This document shows, piece by piece, positions 1 to 10,440 of a stretch of 64,000 nucleotides of DNA (position 1 is the stretch's first letter; each line of letters starts with the position of its first letter). The stretch is from NCBI GenBank assembly GCA_949825045.1, contig OX463816.1:20347243-20411242 (forward strand), read 5' to 3'. Source of the stretch: Argyresthia goedartella (Eukaryota; Arthropoda; Insecta; Lepidoptera; Argyresthiidae). A program made the position numbers and the translations under genes. The notes beneath the pieces were generated by a model, which was not told the origin of the DNA, searched no databases, and worked only from the letters and a program-made list of their open reading frames with translations.

Positions 1-2
1 AG

Positions 3-3000
3 AATGGAGAAGTACTATTAGCAACGGCTCAACTACAAGTCAAGACTGGCGACGGAACATACCTTACTTTGCGGGCGCTTGTGGATCAGGGATCACAAGT
101 TACGCTCATGACTGAGAATGCAGCTCAGCAATTGCGACTGCCGCGGCGTAAAATGAGCGCTGTGATAACGGGAGTCGGAACTACTATGGGGAATTGCAAG
201 GGAAAACTACAACTTGATTGCAAATCGATCCACAACAACAACTACGAGTTTCAACTAGAGGCACTTATTATGAAGAGATTGATAAGTAACTTGCCGAACT
301 CGACTTTTAATAAACCAACTTGGGATCATCTGGATAACGTCAAGCTAGCTGATCCGGACTTCAACGTTTCGGGGCCGATTGATATACTACTGGGAGCAAA
401 CGTCTTCTCGGAGATATTACTCGACGGTGTCCTGAAGTCCGACAACAACTCACCAGTCGCTCAGCAAACTAAGCTGGGGTGGATCCTGTGTGGGAATGTC
501 AAAACTTACCACTGTCTAGTTACGATAAATGAACTAGAAGATTTAACGAGATTTTGGGAATCGGAAGAAATCTGCACCAACTACGCAACTAACGAGGAAG
601 ATTACTGCGAAAAACACTATCAGGAAACAACGGAGAGACTCAGCGACGGCAGGTACGTCGTGAAGATGCCCCTGAAACCTGAAATTAACGAGAAACTCGG
701 CATATCTAAACCACAAGCTATTTCGCAATTTTTACAACTAGAGAAGAAGATGTTGCGAAACGAAAACTTCGGATTGCAGTACAAACAATTTATCGACGAG
801 TATACGGAACTAGGTCACATGAAACCAGTGACGCCGTGCGCAGAGAAACAACTAGAAGCATTCTTGCCTCACCATGGTGTCATCAGGGAAGATTCAACTA
901 CAACTAAATTGAGAGTCGTCTTTAACGCGTCTATGAAAACTACCACCAAGCACAGCCTCAACGATCTCATGGAAAAAGGAACGAATCTTCAAAAGGATAT
1001 CCAGGAGCTAATCATCAACTGGCGTAGCTACCGATATGTACTAACAGCCGACATAGAGAAGATGTACAGGATGATTCTTATCCATGAAGATCAACAACCT
1101 CTGCAGAAGATTATTTGGAGACGCCAATATCGACTGCAGGAGATGCAACTGTGTACGGTCACTTACGGCACGAAATCTGCGCCGTTTCTAGCGATGCGTA
1201 CTCTCAAACAACTCGCACTCGACGAGGCGCACGAGTTCCCTGAGGCAGCGAGGGTCATTCAAAACAATTTTTATATGGATGACCTGATTTGCGGAAGCGA
1301 CACTGCCGCCGAAGCAAAACTACTGCAACAACAACTAACCACCCTCTTGCTTAGGGGTGGATTTAACTTGAGAAAATGGTCAAGCAACGAGGAAACCATT
1401 TTGGAGAACTTATCTGAAGATCAACGATCCCATAAAGGAGTATTTACCTTCAAACAAGAAGAGTCCATAAAAACATTGGGTCTCAACTACAGTCCGTCCA
1501 GAGATGTATTCCTGTTTAACTGGAATCTACCGCAGCTGGGTGCAAACAAACTAACTAAGAGGAGTCTACTCTCGGATATCAGCAAGCTCTACGATCCGCT
1601 CGGCTGGCTCTCCCCAACGGTCATCAAAGCCAAACTACTGTTCCAGAGAGTGTGGGTCAGTCAAATTGAATGGGATGAATGTCTACCCACAGACATCGAA
1701 GCGGAGTGGAGACAACTACGAGAAGATTTTCCGAACATCAACCGCCTATCATTACCCCGGTGGCTTGCAGGCATCAATGACGTAATCGAAGTCCACGGGT
1801 TTTGTGACGCAAGCGAGAAAGCTTACGCCTGCGTCATCTACAGTCGTACAACGAACGAAAACGGAGAGTACGTCATAACAATGATAGCGGCCAAAACACG
1901 AGTAGCCCCCCTCAACAATAAAACTACATTACCCAGGCTGGAGTTGTGTGGAGCTCTCTTACTTGCCAAACTGATGGAAAAACTGAGAATAGCCCTCCCG
2001 GAAAAAACTTTACATGCAACCTGCTGGACGGATTCAACAGTCGTACTCGCGTGGCTTCAAGGCGACATAACGAGATGGGATAAATACGTTGCCAACCGAG
2101 TTGCGACTATAACTAACATTGTCCCCGCTACACAATGGAGACATGTGAGAACTGAAGAAAACTCTGCAGACTGCGCCACCAGAGGCCTCTCGCCCTCTCA
2201 GCTACTGCAATTCAATTTGTGGTGGGAGGGACCTCAATGGCTTACGAAACACAACTACGAAGAAATTATTAAAAATACATCGGGAATGTTTACGACTGAT
2301 AACGAGCGGATAGCAACACGGAGCTGCTATACAACGCAAGCTGCAAACGAAGCAACTTGGATTACTGCACTGGTTGATAAGTGTAGTACAATGACTCGAG
2401 TCATACGAGTCGTCAGCTGGGTATTACGTTTCAAAACAAAGCTACGTAACAAGGACGCATCAGCTGATCACGGTTACTTGTCTACGAAAGAACTAAATGA
2501 TGCAACGAACTTGATCATCCAGCACGTTCAACGACAACACTTTTACGAGGATATTAGAGACTTGAAAAAAAATGGAACGGTGGGGTCAAAAAGTAAACTA
2601 CTCAATCTACGACCTTACGTTAACCAGAACGGGATATTACGAGTTGGGGGTCGGTTACAAAACTCGGCCCTACCGAGCGAGATGAAACACCCTGCAGTGA
2701 TCCCCCACGCAGGAAAACTAACACAGCTGATCATCGACCACGCCCACAAACAAACGCTACACGGAGGAGCTCGTCTAACACTTGCCCAAACGAGACAGAA
2801 ATATTGGATTATTAGCGGCAATCGAGCGGTGAAAAAACAACTTACAAAATGTGTGCGATGTCACAGATTCAAGCCTCATCGAAACGAGCAGATAATGGGT
2901 GACCTACCTCAATCACGGGTCACGCCATCAAGACCGTTCACTAATACTGGGATCGACTTTACCGGTTTTGTGGATGTCAAAATCAACAAGGGGAGAGGCG

Positions 3001-5771
3001 TGAAGACATGCAAAGGCTATATTTGCATTTTCATTTGCATGGCAACAAAAGCGGTACATATAGAACTTGTATCTGATCTCAGTACGGAGACGTTCCTGGC
3101 AGCCCTTAAGAGGATGTGCGCTAAAAGAGGGACCCCGAAGCATATTTTCTCAGATAACGGAACTAACCTCCTTGGAGCATCCCGGATACTGAAAAAGGAG
3201 TTTCAACAGTTTAAAACGATGATGTCGGAAGACTTCTTCGACGGGATCAGTAAACTAAAGATTGAGTGGCACTTTAACGCCCCAATCTGGCCGACTGCAG
3301 GAGGACTGTGGGAGGCTGCTGTCAAATCGCTAAAGTACCATCTTAAACGAGTTTTGGGAGAACAAAAACTGACGTATGAACAGTTTTCAACTTTGCTGGC
3401 GGAGATTGAAGCGTGCATGAATTCCAGACCACTTTGCCCTCTCACGGAAAGCATAGACGACTTGGAATACTTAACCCCGGGTCACTTCATCACTGGAGGT
3501 CCAACGATGTTACTGCCACAAGGGGAAATAAACGAGGAACGAGCACTTGACCTCAGGAACAAGTGGAAGCAAACAGAGCTCATGCATCAACATTTCTGGA
3601 AGCGATGGTCCAGCGAATATTTACATCAACTTCAAGTCCGCAGTAAATGGCAACGAGCGAACAAAAACTTAGAAGAAGGAGACCTCGTCCTGATAAAGGA
3701 AAATAACTTGCCTCCTGGAAAATGGGCACTAGGAAAAGTGCTTCAACTACACCCAGGAAACGATGGCTACGTACGTGTGGCAACGATAAAAACGAAAGGA
3801 GGGATACTCAAACGCCCAATCACGAAATTGGCCCCACTCCCGGCTAACGAAGACGTGAAAGAAGTCAAAACGGATACGAGGAAAGGACCGGAACTAAAAC
3901 GAAGACGAACGAGACCGACTTGCTCCCTGGTCACCCTAGCGCTGATCATGCTGTTAAGTTTGATAACAGGAACACAAGCCGCACAAGAACAACGATACAA
4001 CGTTACAACGATTTCAAACCATCATCCTATTTATTACGACGAGATTGGAAAGCTGCAACTCATACACGACGAGTGGAAAATTCTGGTCTATTACAATTTA
4101 ACAACGTATTGGAAAGGGACAGAAAACTTACAAAATTTTCTGAAGATCATGGAAGGAGATTGCAGCAGACTAGAGAAATCCATGTGCGAGCCGACTATCA
4201 ACCAACTGTATCACGAACTTCATCTACTCAACGAGTATAATAAACTACTGTTAAATCAACATTTATCACGAAAGAAACGAGGATTTTTTAACGGAATTGG
4301 GAGCCTAGCACGAACTCTATTTGGTACACTGGATGAAGAATTCGCCATCAAGTACCAGAACGACATAGAGAATATTCAAACAAACGAGAAATACGTTTTG
4401 GAGTTAATGAGAAACCAAACTACGATAATTGAAGCTGAAAACAACATCATGAAGAAGAATGACAAGTTCATGAATACTCAGTTTCATATGTTGAACACGT
4501 TCGTCCACGAGACCAACTCAACGATAACGCAGATTGGATCCAGAGTCGCCGAGATTTTTACTATGAACAATCTTAACGCGGCCGCGATCACTGCGAGCTT
4601 GATTATGTCAAACTTACAACGCACACAAGATATGCTGATAAACTCGCTGGCCGATATACATAAAGGACACATCGACATGCATCTTTTCACTCCGAAACAA
4701 CTGATCGAGCAACTCTATGTGATATCAGGAGGAATGCCGAACCGACTATCACTTCCTGTCAAAAATATTCAGCAAGATATAAATGAGCTATACAAACTTA
4801 TCTACGTAAAAGCTCGGATTACGGAGAACTACTTGCTATTCGAACTACACATCCCGCTTACGAGTGAAGACAACTACATGATTTACCGAGTGTTACCACT
4901 ACCCATCCAACGAGAATCGGAGACAAGAATGGTGGAAACGTCAACAGAATACCTCGCAATCAACTTCAGAAAAAACACTTATGTATTAATGGGAGAAGAA
5001 GATATCCGCCAATGTATTATCTTAAACGACGAGGTGTACTTGTGCAACGCGTATCACCCTGTTTACTATCTACACGACGGGAATGCGCCGTGCGAGGCAA
5101 AAATCTTTAGTCAACAAACGTCCTTGCCGTGCGACACTCAGACAGTGCAATGCAAAGACAACTGGATCAAGTTACACAAGGCGAACATATGGCTTTACGT
5201 TTGCTGCAGTTCATGCCTACTACGTATCATTTGCGACGACAAACTGTCTAGCACTACGGTATCGGGCATTGGGCAGATTTTGCTCAGTCAAGGATGCATA
5301 CTGCAGAAGAAAGAAGCAACGATATATTCCTTTAATGTGTTTGGGAATAATATACAAATGGAGAGCGACATCGCCGTTCCTATCATGAACTCGCCTATCA
5401 ACGATATGGTGAATGTCAGCCTCAAGAACATTCACTTGAATATGGCGACAAACACTTCTGGAGAACTAGCCAGAATAGATCGAAAACTCCGAATGCAGAA
5501 GAATTCCGAACAACTGCCGACGCATCTTTCGGTACATGACGTCTATCACTATACAATAACGTCAGTACTGGGGATAATAGCGACGATTATTGCACTCTAC
5601 CTTCTCACTAAAAGGTGTTGCAATAGAACGAGAGCAAGGAACTACAACGATAAGCAGCGGAGCCCTGAGAACATGGGCATCGAACTACAGGAAATCAGCA
5701 CCGACAAGCCGGAAGCAGCCCGTCCACACCAGACGGAGAAAGGACGATTTGACTTGAGCGGCCTGCTCTGA
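3..5771 (+). CDS. BEL/Pao pol-env polyprotein, 5' truncated by the window
   Basis: The frame is open from base 3 to the TGA at 5,769-5,771, so no start is visible. Counting residues from position 69: aspartic protease with LVDQGSQ near residue 4 (the DQG form rather than DSG); reverse transcriptase with FYMDDL near 402; RNase H beginning GFCDAS near 577; an integrase zinc region with HGG and CVRCHRF near 897-932; and an integrase core with GIDFTG, FSDNGTN and GGLWEAAVK near 961, 1027 and 1080. An envelope-like part starts with a hydrophobic segment at about 1285-1304. It has a furin-type RKKR at 1401-1404 followed by a Gly/Phe-rich fusion-peptide-like stretch, and a membrane segment near 1829-1847 with a short basic tail. 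This is the layout of F-type envelope proteins. There is no stop or frameshift in over 5.7 kb. How the envelope part would be released (splicing or proteolysis) is not evident. Confidence 0.9.
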   Translation, partial: NGEVLLATAQLQVKTGDGTYLTLRALVDQGSQVTLMTENAAQQLRLPRRKMSAVITGVGTTMGNCKGKLQLDCKSIHNNNYEFQLEALIMKRLISNLPNSTFNKPTWDHLDNVKLADPDFNVSGPIDILLGANVFSEILLDGVLKSDNNSPVAQQTKLGWILCGNVKTYHCLVTINELEDLTRFWESEEICTNYATNEEDYCEKHYQETTERLSDGRYVVKMPLKPEINEKLGISKPQAISQFLQLEKKMLRNENFGLQYKQFIDEYTELGHMKPVTPCAEKQLEAFLPHHGVIREDSTTTKLRVVFNASMKTTTKHSLNDLMEKGTNLQKDIQELIINWRSYRYVLTADIEKMYRMILIHEDQQPLQKIIWRRQYRLQEMQLCTVTYGTKSAPFLAMRTLKQLALDEAHEFPEAARVIQNNFYMDDLICGSDTAAEAKLLQQQLTTLLLRGGFNLRKWSSNEETILENLSEDQRSHKGVFTFKQEESIKTLGLNYSPSRDVFLFNWNLPQLGANKLTKRSLLSDISKLYDPLGWLSPTVIKAKLLFQRVWVSQIEWDECLPTDIEAEWRQLREDFPNINRLSLPRWLAGINDVIEVHGFCDASEKAYACVIYSRTTNENGEYVITMIAAKTRVAPLNNKTTLPRLELCGALLLAKLMEKLRIALPEKTLHATCWTDSTVVLAWLQGDITRWDKYVANRVATITNIVPATQWRHVRTEENSADCATRGLSPSQLLQFNLWWEGPQWLTKHNYEEIIKNTSGMFTTDNERIATRSCYTTQAANEATWITALVDKCSTMTRVIRVVSWVLRFKTKLRNKDASADHGYLSTKELNDATNLIIQHVQRQHFYEDIRDLKKNGTVGSKSKLLNLRPYVNQNGILRVGGRLQNSALPSEMKHPAVIPHAGKLTQLIIDHAHKQTLHGGARLTLAQTRQKYWIISGNRAVKKQLTKCVRCHRFKPHRNEQIMGDLPQSRVTPSRPFTNTGIDFTGFVDVKINKGRGVKTCKGYICIFICMATKAVHIELVSDLSTETFLAALKRMCAKRGTPKHIFSDNGTNLLGASRILKKEFQQFKTMMSEDFFDGISKLKIEWHFNAPIWPTAGGLWEAAVKSLKYHLKRVLGEQKLTYEQFSTLLAEIEACMNSRPLCPLTESIDDLEYLTPGHFITGGPTMLLPQGEINEERALDLRNKWKQTELMHQHFWKRWSSEYLHQLQVRSKWQRANKNLEEGDLVLIKENNLPPGKWALGKVLQLHPGNDGYVRVATIKTKGGILKRPITKLAPLPANEDVKEVKTDTRKGPELKRRRTRPTCSLVTLALIMLLSLITGTQAAQEQRYNVTTISNHHPIYYDEIGKLQLIHDEWKILVYYNLTTYWKGTENLQNFLKIMEGDCSRLEKSMCEPTINQLYHELHLLNEYNKLLLNQHLSRKKRGFFNGIGSLARTLFGTLDEEFAIKYQNDIENIQTNEKYVLELMRNQTTIIEAENNIMKKNDKFMNTQFHMLNTFVHETNSTITQIGSRVAEIFTMNNLNAAAITASLIMSNLQRTQDMLINSLADIHKGHIDMHLFTPKQLIEQLYVISGGMPNRLSLPVKNIQQDINELYKLIYVKARITENYLLFELHIPLTSEDNYMIYRVLPLPIQRESETRMVETSTEYLAINFRKNTYVLMGEEDIRQCIILNDEVYLCNAYHPVYYLHDGNAPCEAKIFSQQTSLPCDTQTVQCKDNWIKLHKANIWLYVCCSSCLLRIICDDKLSSTTVSGIGQILLSQGCILQKKEATIYSFNVFGNNIQMESDIAVPIMNSPINDMVNVSLKNIHLNMATNTSGELARIDRKLRMQKNSEQLPTHLSVHDVYHYTITSVLGIIATIIALYLLTKRCCNRTRARNYNDKQRSPENMGIELQEISTDKPEAARPHQTEKGRFDLSGLL

Positions 5772-5780
5772 AGATAAACG

Positions 5781-6188
5781 TGACAGTGACAGTGTCAAAT
5801 ACATAAGTCAAATATTTAAGATGAAATATTTTAAGTTCACTTTACTTTTGTTATAATTTTACTTTATTGGTATTGAACTATTGTTTACTTTTCTTGTCGT
5901 TTGGCAGCATGTTTGGTCAAACGCCCAACATTTTATTTTGTTTAACTTTATTTTCTCGTCCTTGGCAGCATGTACGATACAACGTACACTTTCCGCGCGC
6001 GTCACTATACTTTATAGCCTAGGTTGCATTTGTAAACTTATGATATACCTAAGGTTCACTGTTATAGTTAGTTACCAACTGACAGGCAAATAAAGCAGTC
6101 ATCTCAACTATTGGTGCTCATCTTTTAAATACCATAACTCCACTACATAGAAGAGTGTACGAGTCACAAACACTACGTGGCCCATACA
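5781..6188 (+). repeat. Probable 3' LTR of the roo-like element
   Basis: Begins with TGACAGTGACAG just after the polyprotein stop. It contains a TATA-like stretch near 6,010 and AATAAA at 6,089-6,094, and a possible terminal CA at 6,187-6,188. There is no partner LTR, so both ends are approximate. Confidence 0.4.
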
Positions 6189-6987
6189 TCCACTAATACC
6201 TAATATTTAGTTGGTTGTTTACCAACTCATTTTTTGCTTTTGAGCGTGGATTTCTCTTTATGATTTTTATAGAAAACTAGGTACACTATAGAACTAAACA
6301 GGTCCGCGCTCTATAATCGGTATTTTGTAGCGATTTTAGGCTGACTGTTTACAAGTAATGCAATAATCTATTTTCTTATTCGGCTTGGTAGCCGATCTTT
6401 TGAACAAGTTATTGCTACGTTTTTGCGGCTCATCCGTCATCCACATTAAGTTCATGCAAAACTTTTTAATTAACTTCTCATGGAGTTCATTGCTTCGCAC
6501 GCGAATGCTTTTCCCTCTATAACAAAAGCGCGTGTACGTAAACAATAGGGCAACGATTATTATGGAATGGCAGTGTACCGCTGCGGACCACTTAAACGAT
6601 AGGATTTGCCAATATTTCACTCGAACACACCTGAACTGTAATAACGAAGAATAATAGCGATTGTTTTGTGCCCGTTTTTATTGCCTCTTCATTGAAACAT
6701 TTAGCTTTATGTGTTCTATGCCAAATGTATACAGCACGGTTAATTTGTGGTTGAATACGGGCACAGATGTGGACAAAATGGGCGTGACAAAAACTACAGC
6801 GCACGGTGGACGTGCAATGCTTTTTGAGCTCAATTCCATTCACTACATTTACAGTCAAGCTTTGGTGAATGAAAACACGGCTAAAATGTTGATTGAACTG
6901 GTACCTTTAATTTTCTAAAAGCATCTCTAAATGTTTGGCAAAAAGTCTGTGCAAAACATTTTGTTTTGCAGCGGGAACAGAGAACAG
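6189..6987. other. Unassigned DNA between repeats
   Basis: Only short, non-overlapping open frames without recognisable domains. No TIR or tandem repeat seen. Confidence 0.5.
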
Positions 6988-7220
6988 GTTCTTCCTTCAC
7001 CTTCATTATTGCCTCTGAAGAAACGAAAGTGGCGTTTTTCACCTCACTCGAGCGAACGTTGGTATATAAAGTTGGTGTGGTCTCAGGGTCTGGCCATGCA
7101 GTAAGCGTTGCGGGCCATGAGCATCCCTGCGAGGATCTGAGAATTTTAATCTATGAACCTAACTTAACAATACTATTTCGTTCCACATTTTATCGGTTAA
7201 CTTGTCCATTTTGTAACTAA
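6988..7220 (+). repeat. Unnamed dispersed repeat, uninterrupted copy
   Basis: Aligns by eye with 7,962-8,046 plus 9,041-9,235. Shared stretches include cattattgcctctgaagaa, gccatgcagtaagcgttgcg and ttatcggttaacttgtc. Family unknown. It serves as the empty-site reference for the insertion at 8,047-9,040. Confidence 0.7.
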
Positions 7221-7227
7221 TCATTAT

Positions 7228-7892
7228 TGTAAGAGACTACCGGGATAGTTTTCGGCGCGGGGTCCAATAAAAGTACGACGCGATACAAATCAGCACGAAT
7301 ATATTTATAAACACACAGGGAACTTAACCTAGACACGAATACAGGGGGATTCAAAACGAAGCACTACAACACTGTCACTAAGAAAACCTACGAACGTCGC
7401 ACGCTGAAGCTAGGGGAGTTGAACAGGCTCGCACGGGCAGAGCTTCCAGCGGCGTCGTCGAAGGTCTCGGTCGAACTGAACGGAATAAATGACAATAGTC
7501 GAAATATAAAGTTGCTGGGCCTACGCACACTACAGTAGTATTACAAAAACTTCACAATCGTTTTCTACTTAATGACTAAGTGCGCAGGCCTGCTCATAAA
7601 ACTGCAATGCAGCTGTGCCCTCAAAGGCGCCGACACAAACCTCACCTCACAGTATGCCTTTTCGGCAAAAGGAAACAATACTAACACAGAAGATCAACAA
7701 TAGTGGCGAAATATTTACAATAGAATCTTAATGCTAACAAATATAATGACTACGAGCTAAAGGATAATAAAACTATACAAACTTAAACTGCCGGTGGAGA
7801 ATTCCAGAAAGTGTATTCGGCGACCAGATGTTTCACTACCTAACTCGTAATGACTGTGTTCCTTAACAATTATACATCATCATATTACAACA
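7228..7892 (-). repeat. Probable solo LTR (minus strand)
   Basis: Read on the minus strand it starts TGTTGTAATATGATGATG and ends AGTCTCTTACA. It has a TATA-like tttatatttcg box, a GC-richer transcribed part and a polyadenylation-type region, as expected of an LTR. No clear 5-bp target duplication was found. The start motif ctgttgtaatatgat recurs at 7,962 (minus strand), about 70 bp upstream. That suggests a second truncated end or a local duplication, so the outer boundary is uncertain. Confidence 0.45.
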
Positions 7893-8046
7893 GTTTTTTT
7901 TTTTTCACCTTTTTGTAACCAATGATTATACATAATCATATTATAATCATATTACAACAGTTCTTCCCTCACTTTCATTATTGCCTCTGAAGAAACGAAA
8001 GTGGCGTTTTTACCTCACTCGAGCGAGGGTTGATACATGAAGTTGG

Positions 8047-9040
8047 TAATAATGAATAAATACAAGAGTTGGCGCCGCAAACTGACTTTTTTGCAGCTAT
8101 AAGTAGAGCTAATTCACTCAACCCCAATTCAGTCTGTGCCAAGCGCTTGCCGAGCCGTGACGTGTTTGATTGCGAGAGTAAGCAACTAAATAATACAAAT
8201 AAGCCAAGGAATAACTTTTCATACGTAAGTACTATCAGTAAATACTCATATTCAATAATACTTTGTGAAATACAAAAATCAACAAAGCGACATGTTTTCT
8301 CTTTGAAAATCAAAGAGTAACCAGATTTTGACATGCAGATGTGACATTTCCGAATACCAAAGTGTTATGCATGTCGTATATTTTTATTGCACAAGAAAAT
8401 TCACATTAAAAACTTATGGAAAAGACATTTACAAAGGCAAGCTTATTTCTAACAGAGATTTCTTCCAGCAAGCCAAAGATGTTGAGGATAAATTTCATAG
8501 CAGAGGTACACCCTTGCGCAGAAATAAAAGAAAGCATGTCATGATACGAACATAGATGAAATTGTAGTAGTTACTGATGAGAGGCTTTGGAATTTTATTT
8601 AGTATATTTGTTACCGGCCATACCTGATTTCAGGACAAACTAGTTTATGTGTACTTAAGTTTATGTTTTAAGTATTTTTTGTTGTTCTTACATATTCAAC
8701 CTAACACGAAGGATAAAGGGGGCTTCGCTTCGCTCACCCCGTTTGCCCTTCACCTAAGCTACCGCAATGTTTTGCCCTGACATAAGCTGCGCAAATTTCA
8801 TTTCATTCATCATTTATTACATTATTACGTTTTAGTTGTACACAATTACACTTTTGGGCAAAGGTGACGATAGTACGTCCCCATACAGAATTACGGCTGT
8901 CGCATCTGAGCGCAAAGATTTTCTGTCTATGACAACTGACACGCCCGCTCTCGCCCCGCGCGTACCCCTCTCTCCAAGAAGCCGGGCACATATTTTGTTC
9001 GAGCTAGCGTCTCTAGTATTTATACATTATTACTCAAAAA
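8047..9040. mobile_element. About 1-kb TIR insertion, non-autonomous
   Basis: The left end (8,047-8,063) and the reverse complement of the right end (9,016-9,032) match at 16 of 17 positions: TAATAATG[A/T]ATAAATAC. The right side has about 8 extra bases (ctcaaaaa) before the host repeat resumes, so the exact right border is unclear. There is no transposase frame. It contains one copy of the 'gcttcgcttcgctcacc' module at 8,646-8,786. Superfamily not assigned. Confidence 0.55.
8646..8786 (+). repeat. 'gcttcgcttcgctcacc' dispersed module, copy 1
   Basis: Shares the order tttatgttttaagtatt, gttcttacat, aacctaacacga, gcttcgcttcgctcacccc and ttcacctaagct with 24,253-24,366 (plus strand) and 52,780-52,912 (minus strand). 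Confidence 0.7.
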
Positions 9041-9271
9041 TGTGGTATCAGGATCTAGCCATGCAGTAAGCGTTGCGGAGTTCAACAGGCGCATCGCGGT
9101 AACTTTGTTGCAGATGATGACCATCCCGCGAGGATCTGATAATTTTAATCATAGATTCAATCAACAATCTTCATTAATCAAATCTTAACAATACTATTTG
9201 GTTCCACTTATTATCGGTTAACTTGTCGGTTTTGTTGATGAATATACCAGCAATCTAACAGAGTTTATGTT

Positions 9272-9388
9272 AACCCAGATGTTACAAGTCTTTTGAAAAT
9301 TGTATCGAGATTTTGACACTTTAAGGTTAGGTTCAAATACTATGAAACATAATTTATCGTTTTAACGATCAGTGGTAACATCTGGGTT
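9272..9388. repeat. 117-bp inverted-repeat element
   Basis: aacccagatgttac at 9,272-9,285 is the exact reverse complement of gtaacatctgggtt at 9,375-9,388. The length suits a small MITE or a fold-back remnant. No clear target duplication. Confidence 0.5.
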
Positions 9389-9832
9389 TGAGTGAAAATA
9401 TCAAAAGATGCGCCCATCAGTTCCATAGCCCGATCTTATCAGACATTACGCACAGCTGCCGCGTCGCCAGGCCAATAGTCACAATTTATTGTACCTCTTA
9501 TGGATCAGACCTTACCGCAGGGGATGAAAAACCAACCGTGGGCAAGTTGGGCTAAAGGTACAATTCCAAGGTATCAAATGTGGTTAGTCAACTATTTCAT
9601 TGTGGTGGTGATGGATGTGGACCTTGCTGGATGAATTATGTATTTCCTTCCATTACTTAGCAATATTTTGTATAATCGATTTATCCTAAGTCGTGAAGAC
9701 CTCGTCATGCGTGTGCTACTGCAAGGGAATTGGAATGTCCTGTAGCTTAAAGTAAATTCCTTCTGAATTATTTTCCGTTCGTGCGGCTCAAACTTGGAAC
9801 CGCTTGCCAGCTTCCATAAGGAATAGTGTATC
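9389..9832. other. Unassigned DNA left of the complete BEL/Pao element
   Basis: A minus-strand open frame at 9,592-9,906 runs over the LTR boundary and has no recognisable domain. The sequence is the interrupted target of the LTR element, and nothing else is identified. Confidence 0.4.
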
Positions 9833-10419
9833 TGTTTAGTATTTATGCGTCGGAAACGCACCGGTTTTTTGTTGCGCGAATCGATCGCGAGTAATCGAGA
9901 CATCACTAGCGGAATCGGACCGCAGATGTCACTCGTATCGGAAACGAGATGTAAAATGGGAGGTTAATTTTTTCCTGTTGTTCTGGTCTCATCGGTGAGA
10001 TCACATGGCGGCTCGGGCCCCGTGGCATTGAATGGTATTTCGGTGTACCAATTGTAATACAGGCATCGGGCCTGGTCAGAGTGTAAATCTACCTCATAGC
10101 GTCGGGCTATTGAATGTAATTAGATTCGTGTCAGCGGTTGAGTGATTTATGTGGTGAAGCACAGAGTCGTATTCGGACGGCGACTCCACGTCGGCAGACA
10201 GCACGCCGTCGGCAGCGCCAGGCAGCGACGGCAAGGGTTCGATCCCATCCTATCCCAACTGTGCCCCCTTTCCCGAATTCCTGTCTCGAATCGAGCCTTC
10301 GATCTCCTGTCTACGGTGACAAGGTAATAAACAAATTTCATCACTTCTTTTCTCTCACGTGGCAAAGGCACAACCCCTCAGGATTCTCACGCCGTTCGGT
10401 AGGCGTGGGAAATTAAACA
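9833..10419 (+). repeat. 5' LTR of the BEL/Pao element
   Basis: Starts TGTTTAGTATTTATGCG and ends GAAATTAAACA. AATAAA at 10,326-10,331. The right copy at 16,813-17,399 is the same length with two substitutions seen. Confidence 0.95.
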
Positions 10420-10422
10420 TTT

Positions 10423-10440
10423 TGGTAGCAGGAGCACGGT
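10423..10440 (+). other. Primer binding site of the BEL/Pao element
   Basis: TGGTAGCAGGAGCACGGT starts 3 nt after the LTR end with TGG, the complement of a tRNA CCA end. The tRNA is not identified. Confidence 0.6.

Larger units (their letters stand above)
1..6188 (+). mobile_element. roo-like BEL/Pao LTR retrotransposon, 3' part
   Basis: The element enters from outside the window, so its 5' LTR, leader and gag are not visible. What remains is protease, reverse transcriptase, RNase H, integrase and an envelope-like region in one frame, then a probable 3' LTR with AATAAA at 6,089-6,094. The domain order is that of BEL/Pao elements, and a single frame carrying pol and env is known from roo of Drosophila. 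The right boundary (6,188) is a guess from a terminal CA, because there is no second LTR copy to compare. Confidence 0.8.
7962..9235 (+). repeat. Unnamed dispersed repeat, copy split by an insertion
   Basis: The left half (7,962-8,046) and right half (9,041-9,235) match the uninterrupted copy at 6,988-7,220 and are separated by about 1 kb of unrelated DNA. In the uninterrupted copy, aagttgg runs directly into tgtggtctcagg. Here aagttgg is followed by the insertion and tgtggtatcagg resumes after it. Confidence 0.7.

Noticed and set aside
3920..4240. Second frame within the envelope region
   Set aside because: Overlaps the uninterrupted polyprotein frame and has no conserved motif.
9592..9906. 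104-codon minus-strand open frame
   Set aside because: It crosses the BEL/Pao LTR boundary at 9,833, so its first part is LTR sequence; no domain.
10138..10416. 92-codon frame duplicated at 17,118-17,396
   Set aside because: Both lie inside the two LTR copies; the duplication is explained by the LTRs. The gggttcgatccc within it looks like a B box but has no tRNA fold or A box at the right spacing.
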